This document shows positions 1 to 8,923 of a stretch of DNA of 59,360 bases, in pieces. Made by a program: the position numbers and the translations under genes. The notes under the pieces were generated by a model that was not told the DNA's origin, did not search any database, and was given only the letters and a program-made list of their open reading frames with translations. The stretch covers positions 1-59,360 of the forward strand of contig JAFTWG010000018.1 in assembly GCA_017465405.1 (NCBI GenBank), given 5' to 3'. The stretch's first letter is position 1. Every line of letters starts with the position of its first letter. The DNA is from Alphaproteobacteria bacterium. Its GTDB lineage: Bacteria; Pseudomonadota; Alphaproteobacteria; RF32; CAG-239.

Positions 1-25
1 ATAGCATAGCATAGCATAGCATAGC
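1..25. repeat. ATAGC pentanucleotide tandem repeat (5 copies)
   Basis: Five perfect ATAGC units open the window, so the true array may extend upstream. It lies beyond the 3' end of the minus-strand glycosyltransferase gene, in non-coding sequence. Such arrays change length by slippage; no function is evident here. Confidence 0.9.
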
Positions 26-83
26 AATACTATTGCATATATTAAAAAACAGTCAATATTATTTTATGTATTTTGATTTTTTT

Positions 84-1016
84 TTAAGGTTTAATCCTAC
101 GAACATCTTCTCTTGCGGCAAAAATTTTATACAGTTTATCCAGATATTCGATATCCGGCAAACAATGACTCATTTTGCACCATAAATAGCGACAAAAGAT
201 AGATGTCATATATGGATTTTTTTTGGTCTTTTTAACAAACTTCCAATATGCTGACAAAGCTCTCATATACATCAAGTGCATATTTTTTTCAGATAGTTGA
301 GTATTGTCTTTTATGGTCCAATAATATGCCATAAATCTGTCATGATCGAGTTGAATTTTATTGCCGGAGAAGTTGCCGATTTCTTTGGGAACTAAAACCA
401 CATTCGCAGTCATTTTAGCAATTCCTCGTGCATAAATTGCGGCTCTTAAAGGAATTGACTCATCTTGAATAAATGCTCGTTCATCAGCTCCTTCGGCTTT
501 TTTTAGCACTTCTGTTTTGATTAGTTGCCCCATACGGGTATATCTTCCGGTCAAAACTCCCATGAGGGCATTTGTATTATGTTTGTATGTAAACTCTTCC
601 AACATACATTTTTCAAGTTCTTGCGGTTCTTTTCCTGTTTTGGTAAAACAGCCATAAATCATATCAGCAGGAAGTTCTTCGGCAAGTTTTATCATTTTTT
701 CAGTCGAATCAAGCGGAAAAATATCATCAGAATCAAGCATACGACACCATTTGCCCTTTGCCAAAGCAATACCTTGATTTATTCTGGCACTAATTCCTCT
801 GTTTCTGTCATTTTCAACGATTGTTACATTTGGAACATCTTTAGTCATATCTTTGATGATTTGAACCGATTTATCGGTAGATAAGTCGTCAACAAAAATA
901 AATTCGGGGTTTTTAAGTCCGGTTTGTCCTAAAAGAGCTTTTAACACCGACGGCAGATAATATTCCTTATTATACACCGTCATCACAAAACTAACATCAA
1001 TTTCATTTTCACTCAT
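84..1016 (-). CDS. Family 2 glycosyltransferase
   Basis: A 310-residue GT-A type inverting glycosyltransferase that probably transfers a nucleotide-activated sugar to an envelope glycan. The N-terminus has the GT2 opening strand (SFVMTVYNKE), then FIFVDDLSTD, the NRG segment, and the metal-binding DSDD motif in MLDSDDIFP near residue 97. The C-terminal half is less conserved and probably sets the acceptor. No membrane segment is evident, so it should act at the cytoplasmic face. It is the last gene of a minus-strand group, 12 bp after the DUF2155 gene. The sugar and acceptor cannot be read from the sequence. Confidence 0.85.
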   Translation of the reverse strand: MSENEIDVSFVMTVYNKEYYLPSVLKALLGQTGLKNPEFIFVDDLSTDKSVQIIKDMTKDVPNVTIVENDRNRGISARINQGIALAKGKWCRMLDSDDIFPLDSTEKMIKLAEELPADMIYGCFTKTGKEPQELEKCMLEEFTYKHNTNALMGVLTGRYTRMGQLIKTEVLKKAEGADERAFIQDESIPLRAAIYARGIAKMTANVVLVPKEIGNFSGNKIQLDHDRFMAYYWTIKDNTQLSEKNMHLMYMRALSAYWKFVKKTKKNPYMTSIFCRYLWCKMSHCLPDIEYLDKLYKIFAAREDVRRIKP

Positions 1017-1028
1017 ATTACCCTCTCA

Positions 1029-2105
1029 TTATTCGCTGATTGCTTTAGCTGATAATTCTTTTTCGAGTTGTGAGATAATTTCTTCAGGTGTGAGAACTTT
1101 TTCATTAATCTCCTCATCAACCTTTTGTTTAATATTTTCTGTTGTTTCTTTTGCAATATTTTCAATATGTTTATTGGCTTCTTCAAAGGCTTTTTCAGTA
1201 TTTTCTTCTACTTTTTTTGCTACTTCTGCCACTTGCCCTTTTATTTCATTTTGAACATTTTGGATTTCACCATCAGAAGAATTTTTTTGTTCTTGTTCAT
1301 TTTTTATAACAACAACGTCTTCGATAACTTCATATTCATCTTTTGGAGTAACGGTTGTTTTTTCTTCCTGAATTACAACCAAAGCTTCAGGTGCTCCATC
1401 TTCTGCAGGAGCAGGTGTCTCTTTAATTTCGGTTGCAGCTTCTTTCGGTGTATTTTCAATAATACTGATATTGCTATCCGTTTCTGCTACCATATTTTCG
1501 GATTTGACTTCTTCTGTTTTCCCAACAACAGTATCTTCTGTTTTATTGTCTTCATTGTTTTCGATAATCGAAGCCGGAATCAGGTCGATAGGTTCTCCGT
1601 TATTTTCAACGATATTTTCACTTTTGGCTACTTCTTCCAAAACCATAATAGCTTGTTGACGTTTCATTTCTATAGTATCTCTGTCAGCCAACTCCTCTTT
1701 ATTCATTTGCAATTTTGTATCTACGTTTTTGTCTGTACATTTCAAAAGCCATACGTCATATACCGGATGAGCAACGGCATTTAAAGCCGGCGAAGAAGAT
1801 ATCATCCAACCTTTGAATATGTTGATTTTGTTACCTTTCGGTGTGGCATCAACAATATCAACAAAGGCGAAGTTTTCCGGCGTTTCTTCAGGTGTTCTTG
1901 TTTTACACTCACGAACCAAAATTGAAAAAGTGCCGAACTTAACTTCTTGATTTACCGGAACTTCAACAAGGCTTACGTGTCCCGTAATCTTATCCATTGC
2001 CTGCATAATTGCCGTATTGGTGTTTATCTCCGTTGCATACGCACCTAAAGACAGTGATAATGCAGAAACCAATGTAGCATAAAAAAGTTTATTCTTTGTC
2101 ATCAT
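1029..2105 (-). CDS. DUF2155 family secreted protein with long acidic C-terminal extension
   Basis: A 358-residue protein with an N-terminal signal peptide ending near AYA. Residues about 35-125 match the alphaproteobacterial DUF2155 domain, with the ITGHVSL and FGTFSILVREC segments, a Cys pair (C-K-T and LLKC), and a Trp-rich GWMISSSPALNA stretch. The remaining ~230 residues are Glu/Lys/Val-rich, low in complexity and probably disordered or coiled; this tail is unusual because the family is normally short. Its start overlaps the preceding mlaD-like gene by 17 bp, so translation is probably coupled. DUF2155 genes commonly sit near Mla-type lipid transport genes in Alphaproteobacteria; the biochemical role is unknown. 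Confidence 0.8.
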   Translation of the reverse strand: MMTKNKLFYATLVSALSLSLGAYATEINTNTAIMQAMDKITGHVSLVEVPVNQEVKFGTFSILVRECKTRTPEETPENFAFVDIVDATPKGNKINIFKGWMISSSPALNAVAHPVYDVWLLKCTDKNVDTKLQMNKEELADRDTIEMKRQQAIMVLEEVAKSENIVENNGEPIDLIPASIIENNEDNKTEDTVVGKTEEVKSENMVAETDSNISIIENTPKEAATEIKETPAPAEDGAPEALVVIQEEKTTVTPKDEYEVIEDVVVIKNEQEQKNSSDGEIQNVQNEIKGQVAEVAKKVEENTEKAFEEANKHIENIAKETTENIKQKVDEEINEKVLTPEEIISQLEKELSAKAISE

Positions 2106-2547
2106 CGCCGGTCACCATAAATATAACTTCACCAACCATATCCTCCAGTGTTTTGAAGTCTTTTGTATTAGTAATTTCATCGCCGTTTTTCAAAATTTCT
2201 TTTGATTTTCCCGGTTCTACTTTAATAAACTTATTTCCCATCAAACCGTTTGTCGCAATGGTTGCGACACTGTCTTCAGGGAGTTTAACATCGGGAGCAA
2301 TACTTAATTTTATTTCTGCATCATAATTTTCATTATCGAGTTTTAACCCTACAACTGTTCCGATTTTTATACCATTAATCATAACATCGGCACCAACTCC
2401 AAGTCCTCCGACTTTTAAGAATTTTGCTGTAAGCTCATATCCTTTAACTACTTGCAAATCAGAGACTCTGTATGCAAAAGCCAAGAACAGACCTGCAATT
2501 ATTAATACCACAATTCCCATAATTGTTTCAAATGGTCGTTTACTCAT
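2089..2547 (-). CDS. mlaD: MlaD-like MCE-domain protein (copy 2)
   Basis: A 152-residue protein with one N-terminal membrane anchor (about residues 10-28) and an MCE domain (about 38-115). The MCE core shows GLGVGADVMINGIKIG, LPEDSVATI and NGLMGNKFIKVEPG. In the Mla system MlaD forms a periplasmic hexameric ring that passes phospholipids between inner and outer membranes. Its start codon overlaps the stop of the upstream MCE gene as TAATG, so translation is coupled. It lacks the longer C-terminal region of many MlaD proteins. No ATPase or permease gene of the system is in the window. Confidence 0.85.
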   Translation of the reverse strand: MSKRPFETIMGIVVLIIAGLFLAFAYRVSDLQVVKGYELTAKFLKVGGLGVGADVMINGIKIGTVVGLKLDNENYDAEIKLSIAPDVKLPEDSVATIATNGLMGNKFIKVEPGKSKEILKNGDEITNTKDFKTLEDMVGEVIFMVTGDDDKE

Positions 2548-3053
2548 TATTTTTGCTCCTTTTGTTTTTGGCGTTTTGCTTTTCCTAAACCTATAATTCT
2601 ATCAACAACTTCTTCTAAAACCATCGCATCACGAACAAAGGATATTTCGCTTCCTTGTTCCAAATATTCTTCAGAACCGCCGGGCTCAAGCTCAATATAT
2701 TTACCGCCCAAAACTCCGTTACTGACGATAGAAGCAGAACTGTCATCAGGAATTTGTATGCCGTCCATAATTTCCATAGTTAAAATAACTCGATAATTTT
2801 CATCGATTTTCATATCAATAACCTTACCGACATTAACACCGGCCAAGCGGACATCATTTCCGATACTTAAACCATCGGTTCTGCCAAATCTGGCATTAAT
2901 GGAATAGTAACTGCTTTTTTCCTGATTAGCAGTTAAATCACGTCTAATCATATATGCGGCAAAAAGAACAGCAATTACCAAAATCGCATACATACCGATT
3001 TTAATCGAATATGCTTCGTCTTTTGAATATGTAGAACTTGTTTTATTTGTCAT
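2547..3053 (-). CDS. mlaD: MlaD-like MCE-domain protein (copy 1)
   Basis: A 168-residue paralogue of the next gene, with one membrane segment (about residues 20-38) and an MCE domain. The matching motifs are DGLSIGNDVRLAGVNVG, IPDDSSASIVSNG and LGGKYIELEPGG. It begins the mlaD-mlaD-DUF2155 group. Two MCE proteins in tandem could form a mixed ring or two stacked rings, which is inference. The N-terminus carries about 17 polar residues before the anchor, absent in copy 2. Confidence 0.82.
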   Translation of the reverse strand: MTNKTSSTYSKDEAYSIKIGMYAILVIAVLFAAYMIRRDLTANQEKSSYYSINARFGRTDGLSIGNDVRLAGVNVGKVIDMKIDENYRVILTMEIMDGIQIPDDSSASIVSNGVLGGKYIELEPGGSEEYLEQGSEISFVRDAMVLEEVVDRIIGLGKAKRQKQKEQK

Positions 3054-3155
3054 TGTTTTTCATATATTATTGTCATTTTCTCAATCGAATTTATCATTTT
3101 TTTATCAAATTTTCTATAAAAAAATATTTATGCTGTGAATAGTATTTATTAAAGT

Positions 3156-3183
3156 TAAAGTCGCCTTTTTTATGGCGACTTTA
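3156..3183 (-). terminator. Rho-independent terminator of topA
   Basis: Perfect stem AAAGTCGCC/GGCGACTTT with an 8-nt A/T loop, 3 bp after the topA stop codon. Its tail is only moderately U-rich (TTTAACTTTAAT in the minus direction). Confidence 0.7.
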
Positions 3184-3185
3184 AT

Positions 3186-5639
3186 CTATTTTTTAGCAGA
3201 AATTATTTTCATTGCAGTTTCAATATCTATCTCTTTACCTTGCAAATCTTTGGGAAGAGCATAATTATTCTTTCCGCATTTTAAATAAGGTCCGTATCTT
3301 CCAGAATTGAGAGTAACTTGTTCTTTATTTTGCGGATTGATACCGATTAATACGGCTTGAGGTTTTTCAGCAACTCCTTGCAATATTTGTTCTGCTCTTT
3401 CCAATGTAATATTAAACACATCATCATTTCCGGTTAACGATTTAGATTTGCCGCCTTGTTTTATGTACATTCCGAATTTACCGATATTAACTTCAATGCC
3501 GTTTCCTAATTGACGAGGAAGATTCAATAAAATTTCGGCTTTTTCCAAAGAAATATTTTCCGGAGTACATCCTTTGGGTAAGGAACAACGTTTAGGTTTT
3601 TCTTTTCCTTTGTCGGCACCTAATTGAACATAGTATCCGTAAGGGCCTTTTTTAAGGTAAATAACTTCGTTGTTAATCAATCCGAGTTCTTTATCTTCCG
3701 GATTGCTTAATTCCGGCGCATTAGCAATTTTTTCTTCTTCGGCAGAGGTGTCAATCAATTGTTTGGTATATTTACATTCCGGATAGTTAGAACAACCTAT
3801 AAATGCCCCGAAGCGGCCTAATTTTATACCTAAACGTCCATTGTTACAATCCGGACAAGAACGAGGATCCGTTCCGTCTTCACGAGCAGGGAATAAGTGA
3901 TTTCCCAATACTTCATCAATTTTATTGATAACTTCAGTCATTTGTAATGGACTGACCGCTTCAATATTTTTGATGAATTTGCTCCAAAAACCGGTCAAAA
4001 GTTTTTTCCATTCCATAGAGCCGGCCGAAATATCATCTAAAAATTCTTCCATTTGTGCGGTAAAATCATATTCTACATATTTTTTGAAAAAGTTTTCTAA
4101 AAATACGGTAACAATTCTTCCTCTTTCTTCAGGAATAAAACGAAGTTTTTCTACCTTAACATATTGACGTTCCTGCAATACGGCAATAATTGTTGCATAA
4201 GTTGACGGACGACCGATACCGAGTTCTTCAAGTTTCTTCACTAAACTTGCTTCGGTAAATCGTGGAGGAGGAGCTGTAAAGTGTTTGTCTGTAAAAATTT
4301 CACCTTTAGTCTCTTTTTCTCCGACTTCTACATTTGGCAACAAACGATTGTCTTCATCTTCGTCGTCATCATCAAAACTTTCTTGATATAACTTGAGATA
4401 GCCGTCAAACGCGATAACTTGTCCGTTTGCACGCAACATAATTTGTCCGTCATTTGATGTAGATTCAATGGAAACCTTATCTAAAATAGCCGGATTCATT
4501 TGACAGGCTACTGTACGTTTCCAAATTAATTCATATAATTTGTGAGCATCGGCATCAAGTTTAGCTTCCATTTTTTTAGGGGTATTAAATACATCTGCCG
4601 GACGGATAGCTTCGTGAGCTTCTTGTGCATTTTTAGACTTGTTTTTATATTCTTTCGGTGTTTTAGGCAGATAATCTTCGCCAAAATACTTTACAATAGC
4701 ATCACGACAAGCATCGATGGCATCTTTGGAAAGATTGACCGCGTCGGTACGCATATAAGTAATATGACCTTCTTCATAAAGCTTTTGAGCAATCTGCATC
4801 GTTTTTTTAGCAGAAAAACGTAACTTGCGAGCTGCTTCCTGTTGTAAAGTTGAGGTTGTAAACGGAGGAGCAGGGTAACGATTGGCTTTTTTGCGTTCAA
4901 CATTTGAAACGGCAAAATCTTGAGCTTCTATTTTGGCTTTTGCGGCAAGAGCTTTTTCTTCACTGTTAATGTCAAATTTTTCCAGCTTTTTACCGTCTAA
5001 AGTAACTAATTTTGATTTTATCAAAGCTTGTTTTGATGTAAATAACTCGGCATCAATAGTCCAATATTCTTCGGGCTTAAAGTTTTCTATTTCATTTTCT
5101 CTTTCACAAACAAGGCGTAAAGCAACAGACTGTACACGTCCGGCTGATTTTGAACCCGGAAGTTTTCGCCATAAAACTGGAGAAAGATTGAAACCTACCA
5201 AATAGTCAAGAGCACGTCTTGCCATATATGCGGAAACCAAATTATCATCAATGGAGCGAGGATTTTTAATTGCTTCGGTTACGGCGGATTTTGTAATTTC
5301 GTGAAATACTACACGTTCAATTTTTTTATCTTTGATTTTGTTACGAGCTTTCAGTTCTTCTAAAATATGCCAAGCGATAGCTTCTCCTTCTCTATCCGGG
5401 TCGGATGCGAGTACAATCGTGTCAGCATCTTTAACTGCGGCAATAATATCTTTCAGACGCTTTTGCCCTCCGGAACTCAATTCCCAAGTCATTGCAAAAT
5501 CTTGTTCCGGTTGAACAGAACCGTCTTTACTCGGCAAATCTCTTATATGACCGAAACTGGCAAGAACTTTATATTCTTCCCCTAAATATTTGTTAATGGT
5601 TTTGGCTTTTGCCGGAGATTCCACGATAACTAGTTTCAT
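3186..5639 (-). CDS. topA: DNA topoisomerase I
   Basis: An 817-residue type IA topoisomerase that relaxes negative supercoils through a 5'-phosphotyrosine intermediate. The Toprim domain begins at residue 1 (KLVIVESPAKAKTI) and holds the acidic DPDREGE motif at 80-86. The catalytic tyrosine is Y295 in ITYMRTD. A single C4 zinc ribbon has Cys at 595, 598, 616 and 622, followed by Lys-rich C-terminal Toprim-associated repeats (about 650-810). E. coli TopA has three zinc ribbons; one plus basic repeats is the usual alphaproteobacterial form. It follows dprA on the same strand with 10 bp between them, matching the common dprA-topA order. Confidence 0.97.
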   Translation of the reverse strand: MKLVIVESPAKAKTINKYLGEEYKVLASFGHIRDLPSKDGSVQPEQDFAMTWELSSGGQKRLKDIIAAVKDADTIVLASDPDREGEAIAWHILEELKARNKIKDKKIERVVFHEITKSAVTEAIKNPRSIDDNLVSAYMARRALDYLVGFNLSPVLWRKLPGSKSAGRVQSVALRLVCERENEIENFKPEEYWTIDAELFTSKQALIKSKLVTLDGKKLEKFDINSEEKALAAKAKIEAQDFAVSNVERKKANRYPAPPFTTSTLQQEAARKLRFSAKKTMQIAQKLYEEGHITYMRTDAVNLSKDAIDACRDAIVKYFGEDYLPKTPKEYKNKSKNAQEAHEAIRPADVFNTPKKMEAKLDADAHKLYELIWKRTVACQMNPAILDKVSIESTSNDGQIMLRANGQVIAFDGYLKLYQESFDDDDEDEDNRLLPNVEVGEKETKGEIFTDKHFTAPPPRFTEASLVKKLEELGIGRPSTYATIIAVLQERQYVKVEKLRFIPEERGRIVTVFLENFFKKYVEYDFTAQMEEFLDDISAGSMEWKKLLTGFWSKFIKNIEAVSPLQMTEVINKIDEVLGNHLFPAREDGTDPRSCPDCNNGRLGIKLGRFGAFIGCSNYPECKYTKQLIDTSAEEEKIANAPELSNPEDKELGLINNEVIYLKKGPYGYYVQLGADKGKEKPKRCSLPKGCTPENISLEKAEILLNLPRQLGNGIEVNIGKFGMYIKQGGKSKSLTGNDDVFNITLERAEQILQGVAEKPQAVLIGINPQNKEQVTLNSGRYGPYLKCGKNNYALPKDLQGKEIDIETAMKIISAKK

Positions 5640-5649
5640 TTCTTTTTTC

Positions 5650-6771
5650 TCACTTTCTTTCGCTCAGTGCGATTTTGTTGCCCGGAAGTCGAACTATTCT
5701 TCCTTCTATTTCCAAATCAAGAATTTGCATCATTACCGTTGCCGTATCTAATTTTGAATAACGTATAATCTCATCTATGTCGGCAGCCGATGTTGATAAA
5801 AATTCTTCAATCGGATATTTAGAACTAGAAGGAATATTGTTAGTTTTTATAGAATTGTCAAGAGAGTTTATGAATAAATCGTCACATATTTCTTCAACCT
5901 TATAGGTTGGGGTGTTAACAGAATAATTTTGTAATATTTCAATAATGTCTTCTGCTTTTTCGGTAAAATGTGCTCCCATTCGCAACAAATTATTTGTTCC
6001 GGCAGATTTGGTGTCATACGGATTGCCGGGAACAGAAAATAAATGTTTTCCTTGTTGTGCTCCGAGTTTAGCCGTGATTAACGATCCTGATTTTTCAGAT
6101 GCTTCGGTTACCAAAACTCCGCAACTCAATCCGGCGACAATTCTATTTCTGCGCGGAAAGTTTGAAATCTGGGCTTCGGTTCCCAGTGGAACTTCTGATA
6201 ATAACAGTCCTTGTTCCGCTATTTGATAATATAAATCTTTATTTTCGGTAGGATATATTTTATCAATTCCTGTTCCCAATACTGCAACAGTAGGTCCTTT
6301 TTGATTGAGAGCATACATTGCTCCTTTATGAGCTGCAGTATCAATTCCTCTGGCCATTCCCGAAATTATCAAAATTTTATTTTCGGTTAAATCATGGGCT
6401 ATTTTAGAAGACAGTTTTCTTGCATTAATACTTGCATTACGACTGCCGACAATTGCTAACGATAAATCTATTGATAATAAATTTAGATTTCCTTTTGCAT
6501 ACAAAATAGGAGGGGCATCTTTTAATAACAATAACTTTTGAGGATATAAAGCATCTTCTTTAAGTAAAATATGCACATTTTCTTTTCCGGCTTTTTCTAA
6601 TTCATTTTCTGCCCAAGCTACGGAAGGAACGTTTTTCCCTGCTTTTTCCAAAAAAACAAGTGCATCGGCAACAGAACCGTATGCACTTTTATATTTTTCA
6701 TACCCTACCGGACCGATGCCGTCGGTATTAATCAGGCGCAGAGCTTCAATAATTGTTTGTTTCAAAGCCAT
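5650..6771 (-). CDS. dprA: DNA processing protein DprA
   Basis: A 373-residue DprA/Smf protein that loads RecA on incoming single-stranded DNA during transformation. It has an N-terminal SAM-like region, then the Rossmann core with LAIVGSRNAS, GMARGIDTAAHKGA and NFPRRNRIVAGLS (about residues 110-240). A C-terminal winged-helix segment ends in EGRIVRLPGNKIAL. Its start overlaps the plsY stop as TAATG, so plsY-dprA-topA is one operon. It does not prove natural competence, since dprA is widespread. Confidence 0.95.
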   Translation of the reverse strand: MALKQTIIEALRLINTDGIGPVGYEKYKSAYGSVADALVFLEKAGKNVPSVAWAENELEKAGKENVHILLKEDALYPQKLLLLKDAPPILYAKGNLNLLSIDLSLAIVGSRNASINARKLSSKIAHDLTENKILIISGMARGIDTAAHKGAMYALNQKGPTVAVLGTGIDKIYPTENKDLYYQIAEQGLLLSEVPLGTEAQISNFPRRNRIVAGLSCGVLVTEASEKSGSLITAKLGAQQGKHLFSVPGNPYDTKSAGTNNLLRMGAHFTEKAEDIIEILQNYSVNTPTYKVEEICDDLFINSLDNSIKTNNIPSSSKYPIEEFLSTSAADIDEIIRYSKLDTATVMMQILDLEIEGRIVRLPGNKIALSERK

Positions 6772-7409
6772 TATGCTTTCTTCTTAAAGCTGATTTTACT
6801 TTCAGTTCCTTTTACGAGTCTGACAATATTTGCATGATGTCTGACCAAAACCAGCAAGGCTATCATACTAAAGAATATTGCTTCCATTTCTCCGGCAAAA
6901 AAATACGCATAAACCGGAGTAAGTGTTGCAGCAGCAATGGCAGACAACGAAGAATAGCGAAAAGCAAAAGCAAATACCAACCAAGTCAGCAATGCTAACA
7001 AACCTAATGTCGGACTCATTACTACGATAAAACCGAAAGCGGAAGCAACACCTTTACCTCCTTTGAAACCTAACCATATCGGAAAATTATGTCCTAAAAT
7101 GGCTGCGGTTCCTGCAATTAATGCAGCTAATGTGTTGGTTTTGGTCATAATTCCCATAACCAGTATATCATTTGCGGGAACAACTAATCCGGCAACCCAA
7201 GCTGCTATGCCGGCTTTTGAGGCATCAAGCAAAACTGTTGCCAAAGCCAAGTCTTTGCGGCCGGTTCTCAATACATTGGTGGCACCTATGTTACCGGATC
7301 CTATTTTTCTGATATCACCAAGTCCGGCAATATAGCACAAAACTAAACCAAACGGAATTGAACCGAGCAAATAACCGCCCAGAGCCGAAGCAACAAAAAT
7401 AGAAATCAT
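6771..7409 (-). CDS. plsY: Glycerol-3-phosphate acyltransferase PlsY
   Basis: A 212-residue polytopic membrane enzyme that transfers acyl from acyl-phosphate to glycerol-3-phosphate, the first step of phospholipid synthesis. The three family loops are visible: GSIPFG near the N-terminus, KIGSGNIGATNVLRTG, and GHNFPIWLGFKGGKGVAS. The start is placed at 7409 because AAAGGA stands just upstream and the protein then begins directly with the first membrane segment. An in-frame ATG at 7502 would add 31 basic residues atypical of the family. First gene of the plsY-dprA-topA operon. Confidence 0.95.
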   Translation of the reverse strand: MISIFVASALGGYLLGSIPFGLVLCYIAGLGDIRKIGSGNIGATNVLRTGRKDLALATVLLDASKAGIAAWVAGLVVPANDILVMGIMTKTNTLAALIAGTAAILGHNFPIWLGFKGGKGVASAFGFIVVMSPTLGLLALLTWLVFAFAFRYSSLSAIAAATLTPVYAYFFAGEMEAIFFSMIALLVLVRHHANIVRLVKGTESKISFKKKA

Positions 7410-7611
7410 TGTTTTATCCTTTCTTTTAAATTTATCTTTAGATGTAAAACAAAAGAGTTTTATTTTAAATATTTTTTTTCCAGTTTTCCCACATAACGAC
7501 AAAAAATCACGGGTTAACGCATAAAATTAAAGTTTTCATTGAATAAAAATATAAATATAGTCGACAAAGAAATTTAATTGATTAATATAAACTGGAATTT
7601 AACAATAGAGA

Positions 7612-8331
7612 ATGCTTGATATGACACCAAAATATAAACGCATATTACTTAAATTATCCGGCGAAGGACTTATGGGAGACCGGGCTTTCGGTATGGATGA
7701 ACAGGTTATAAATTCGTTAGCAGAACAAATTAAAGAAGTTCACGATAGGGGCGTTGAAGTTTGTATCGTGGTTGGTGGCGGAAATATTTTCAGAGGCGCA
7801 AAAGAAGCATCTAAAGGGCTTAATCGTTCGGTTGCAGACCAAGTCGGTATGTTAGCAACGGTTATGAATGCCCTATATTTGCAAAATGCTCTTGAAAAAA
7901 TGGGAACGGCAACAAGAGTTCTTTCCGGTATCAATATACCGTCTGTTTGCGAAAACTATATATATCGTAGAGCTTTGAGACATTTAGAAAAAAACAGAGT
8001 TATTATCTTTGCAGGCGGAACCGGAAATCCCTATTTTACAACCGATACCGGTGCAGCTCTCCGTGCTTCTGAAATGGGATGTGATGTTTTGCTCAAATCA
8101 ACTCAGGTTGACGGTGTATATTCCGATGATCCTAAAAAGAATGCAAACGCAGTACGTTATGAACATATAACTTACGATGATGTCATTCAAAAAAGCTTGA
8201 AAGTTATGGATTTAACGGCGGTTGCATTAGCTAAAGATAATAATATTCCAATAGTCGTTTTTGCTCAAAAGGGTGAAAAAGCCTTGCTGAAGGCTATTTC
8301 GGGTGAAGGCGATTATACAATCATCAACTAA
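7612..8331 (+). CDS. pyrH: UMP kinase
   Basis: A 239-residue hexameric UMP kinase that makes UDP for nucleic acid and envelope precursors. It shows [15 protein letters not shown] (phosphate loop), [28 protein letters not shown] and [13 protein letters not shown]. The start is uncertain: ATG at 7612 or ATG at 7621, since AGAG at 7606-7609 is better spaced for 7621. It begins a plus-strand cluster pyrH-frr-uppS-cdsA-rseP-bamA-lpxD-fabZ. Confidence 0.96.
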   Translation: MLDMTPKYKRILLKLSGEGLMGDRAFGMDEQVINSLAEQIKEVHDRGVEVCIVVGGGNIFRGAKEASKGLNRSVADQVGMLATVMNALYLQNALEKMGTATRVLSGINIPSVCENYIYRRALRHLEKNRVIIFAGGTGNPYFTTDTGAALRASEMGCDVLLKSTQVDGVYSDDPKKNANAVRYEHITYDDVIQKSLKVMDLTAVALAKDNNIPIVVFAQKGEKALLKAISGEGDYTIIN

Positions 8332-8345
8332 TAAAGAGGTTACAA

Positions 8346-8909
8346 ATGGCTGACTATTCAGAAATTAAAGAAAATACCAAGAGCAGAATGGAAAAAACCA
8401 TCGAAGCTCTAAAAAGTGATTTGGGCGGTTTGCGTGCCGGTCGTGCACATGCAAGTTTGCTTGACGGAATTATGGTAGATGCTTATGGCTCTATGACACC
8501 GATTTCTCAAGTCGGAACAATCAGTGTTCCTGATGCCCGTTGTTTGTCGGTTAGTGTTTGGGATAGAGGTATGGCTAAAGCCGTTGAAAAAGCTATTCAA
8601 GAATCAGATTTAGGTCTCAATCCCGTATCTGACGGACAACTAATTCGTATTCCAATTCCTCCTTTGAGTGAAGAACGCAGAAAAGAGTTGGTAAAAGTTG
8701 CCGGCAAATATACCGAACAAAGCAAGGTTGCAGTTCGTAATATTCGTCGTGATGCTTTGGATGGAATTAAAAAGCTTAAGAAAGATAATGAAATTTCAGA
8801 AGACGAAGAAAAACGTTATGAAAATGAAATTCAAAAATTTACGGATGAAAGCATCAAAAAAATTGATGAAGTTTTAGCTCAAAAAGAAAAAGACATTATG
8901 CAAGTATAG
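8346..8909 (+). CDS. frr: Ribosome recycling factor
   Basis: A 187-residue factor that, with EF-G, splits post-termination ribosomes. The typical motifs are LRAGRAHASLLD, the hinge region VDAYGSMTPISQVGTI, and PPLSEERRKELVK; it ends in a long charged helix. Start supported by AAAGAGG about 7 nt upstream. Fourteen bp after pyrH, in the conserved pyrH-frr order. Confidence 0.97.
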   Translation: MADYSEIKENTKSRMEKTIEALKSDLGGLRAGRAHASLLDGIMVDAYGSMTPISQVGTISVPDARCLSVSVWDRGMAKAVEKAIQESDLGLNPVSDGQLIRIPIPPLSEERRKELVKVAGKYTEQSKVAVRNIRRDALDGIKKLKKDNEISEDEEKRYENEIQKFTDESIKKIDEVLAQKEKDIMQV

Positions 8910-8923
8910 AGTAGGGGTTTGTC

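Noticed and set aside
1125..1784. Long Phe-rich plus-strand frame opposite the DUF2155 gene
   Set aside because: Its composition is the mirror of the Glu/Lys-rich minus-strand gene (GAA/AAA read as TTC/TTT); no start signals.
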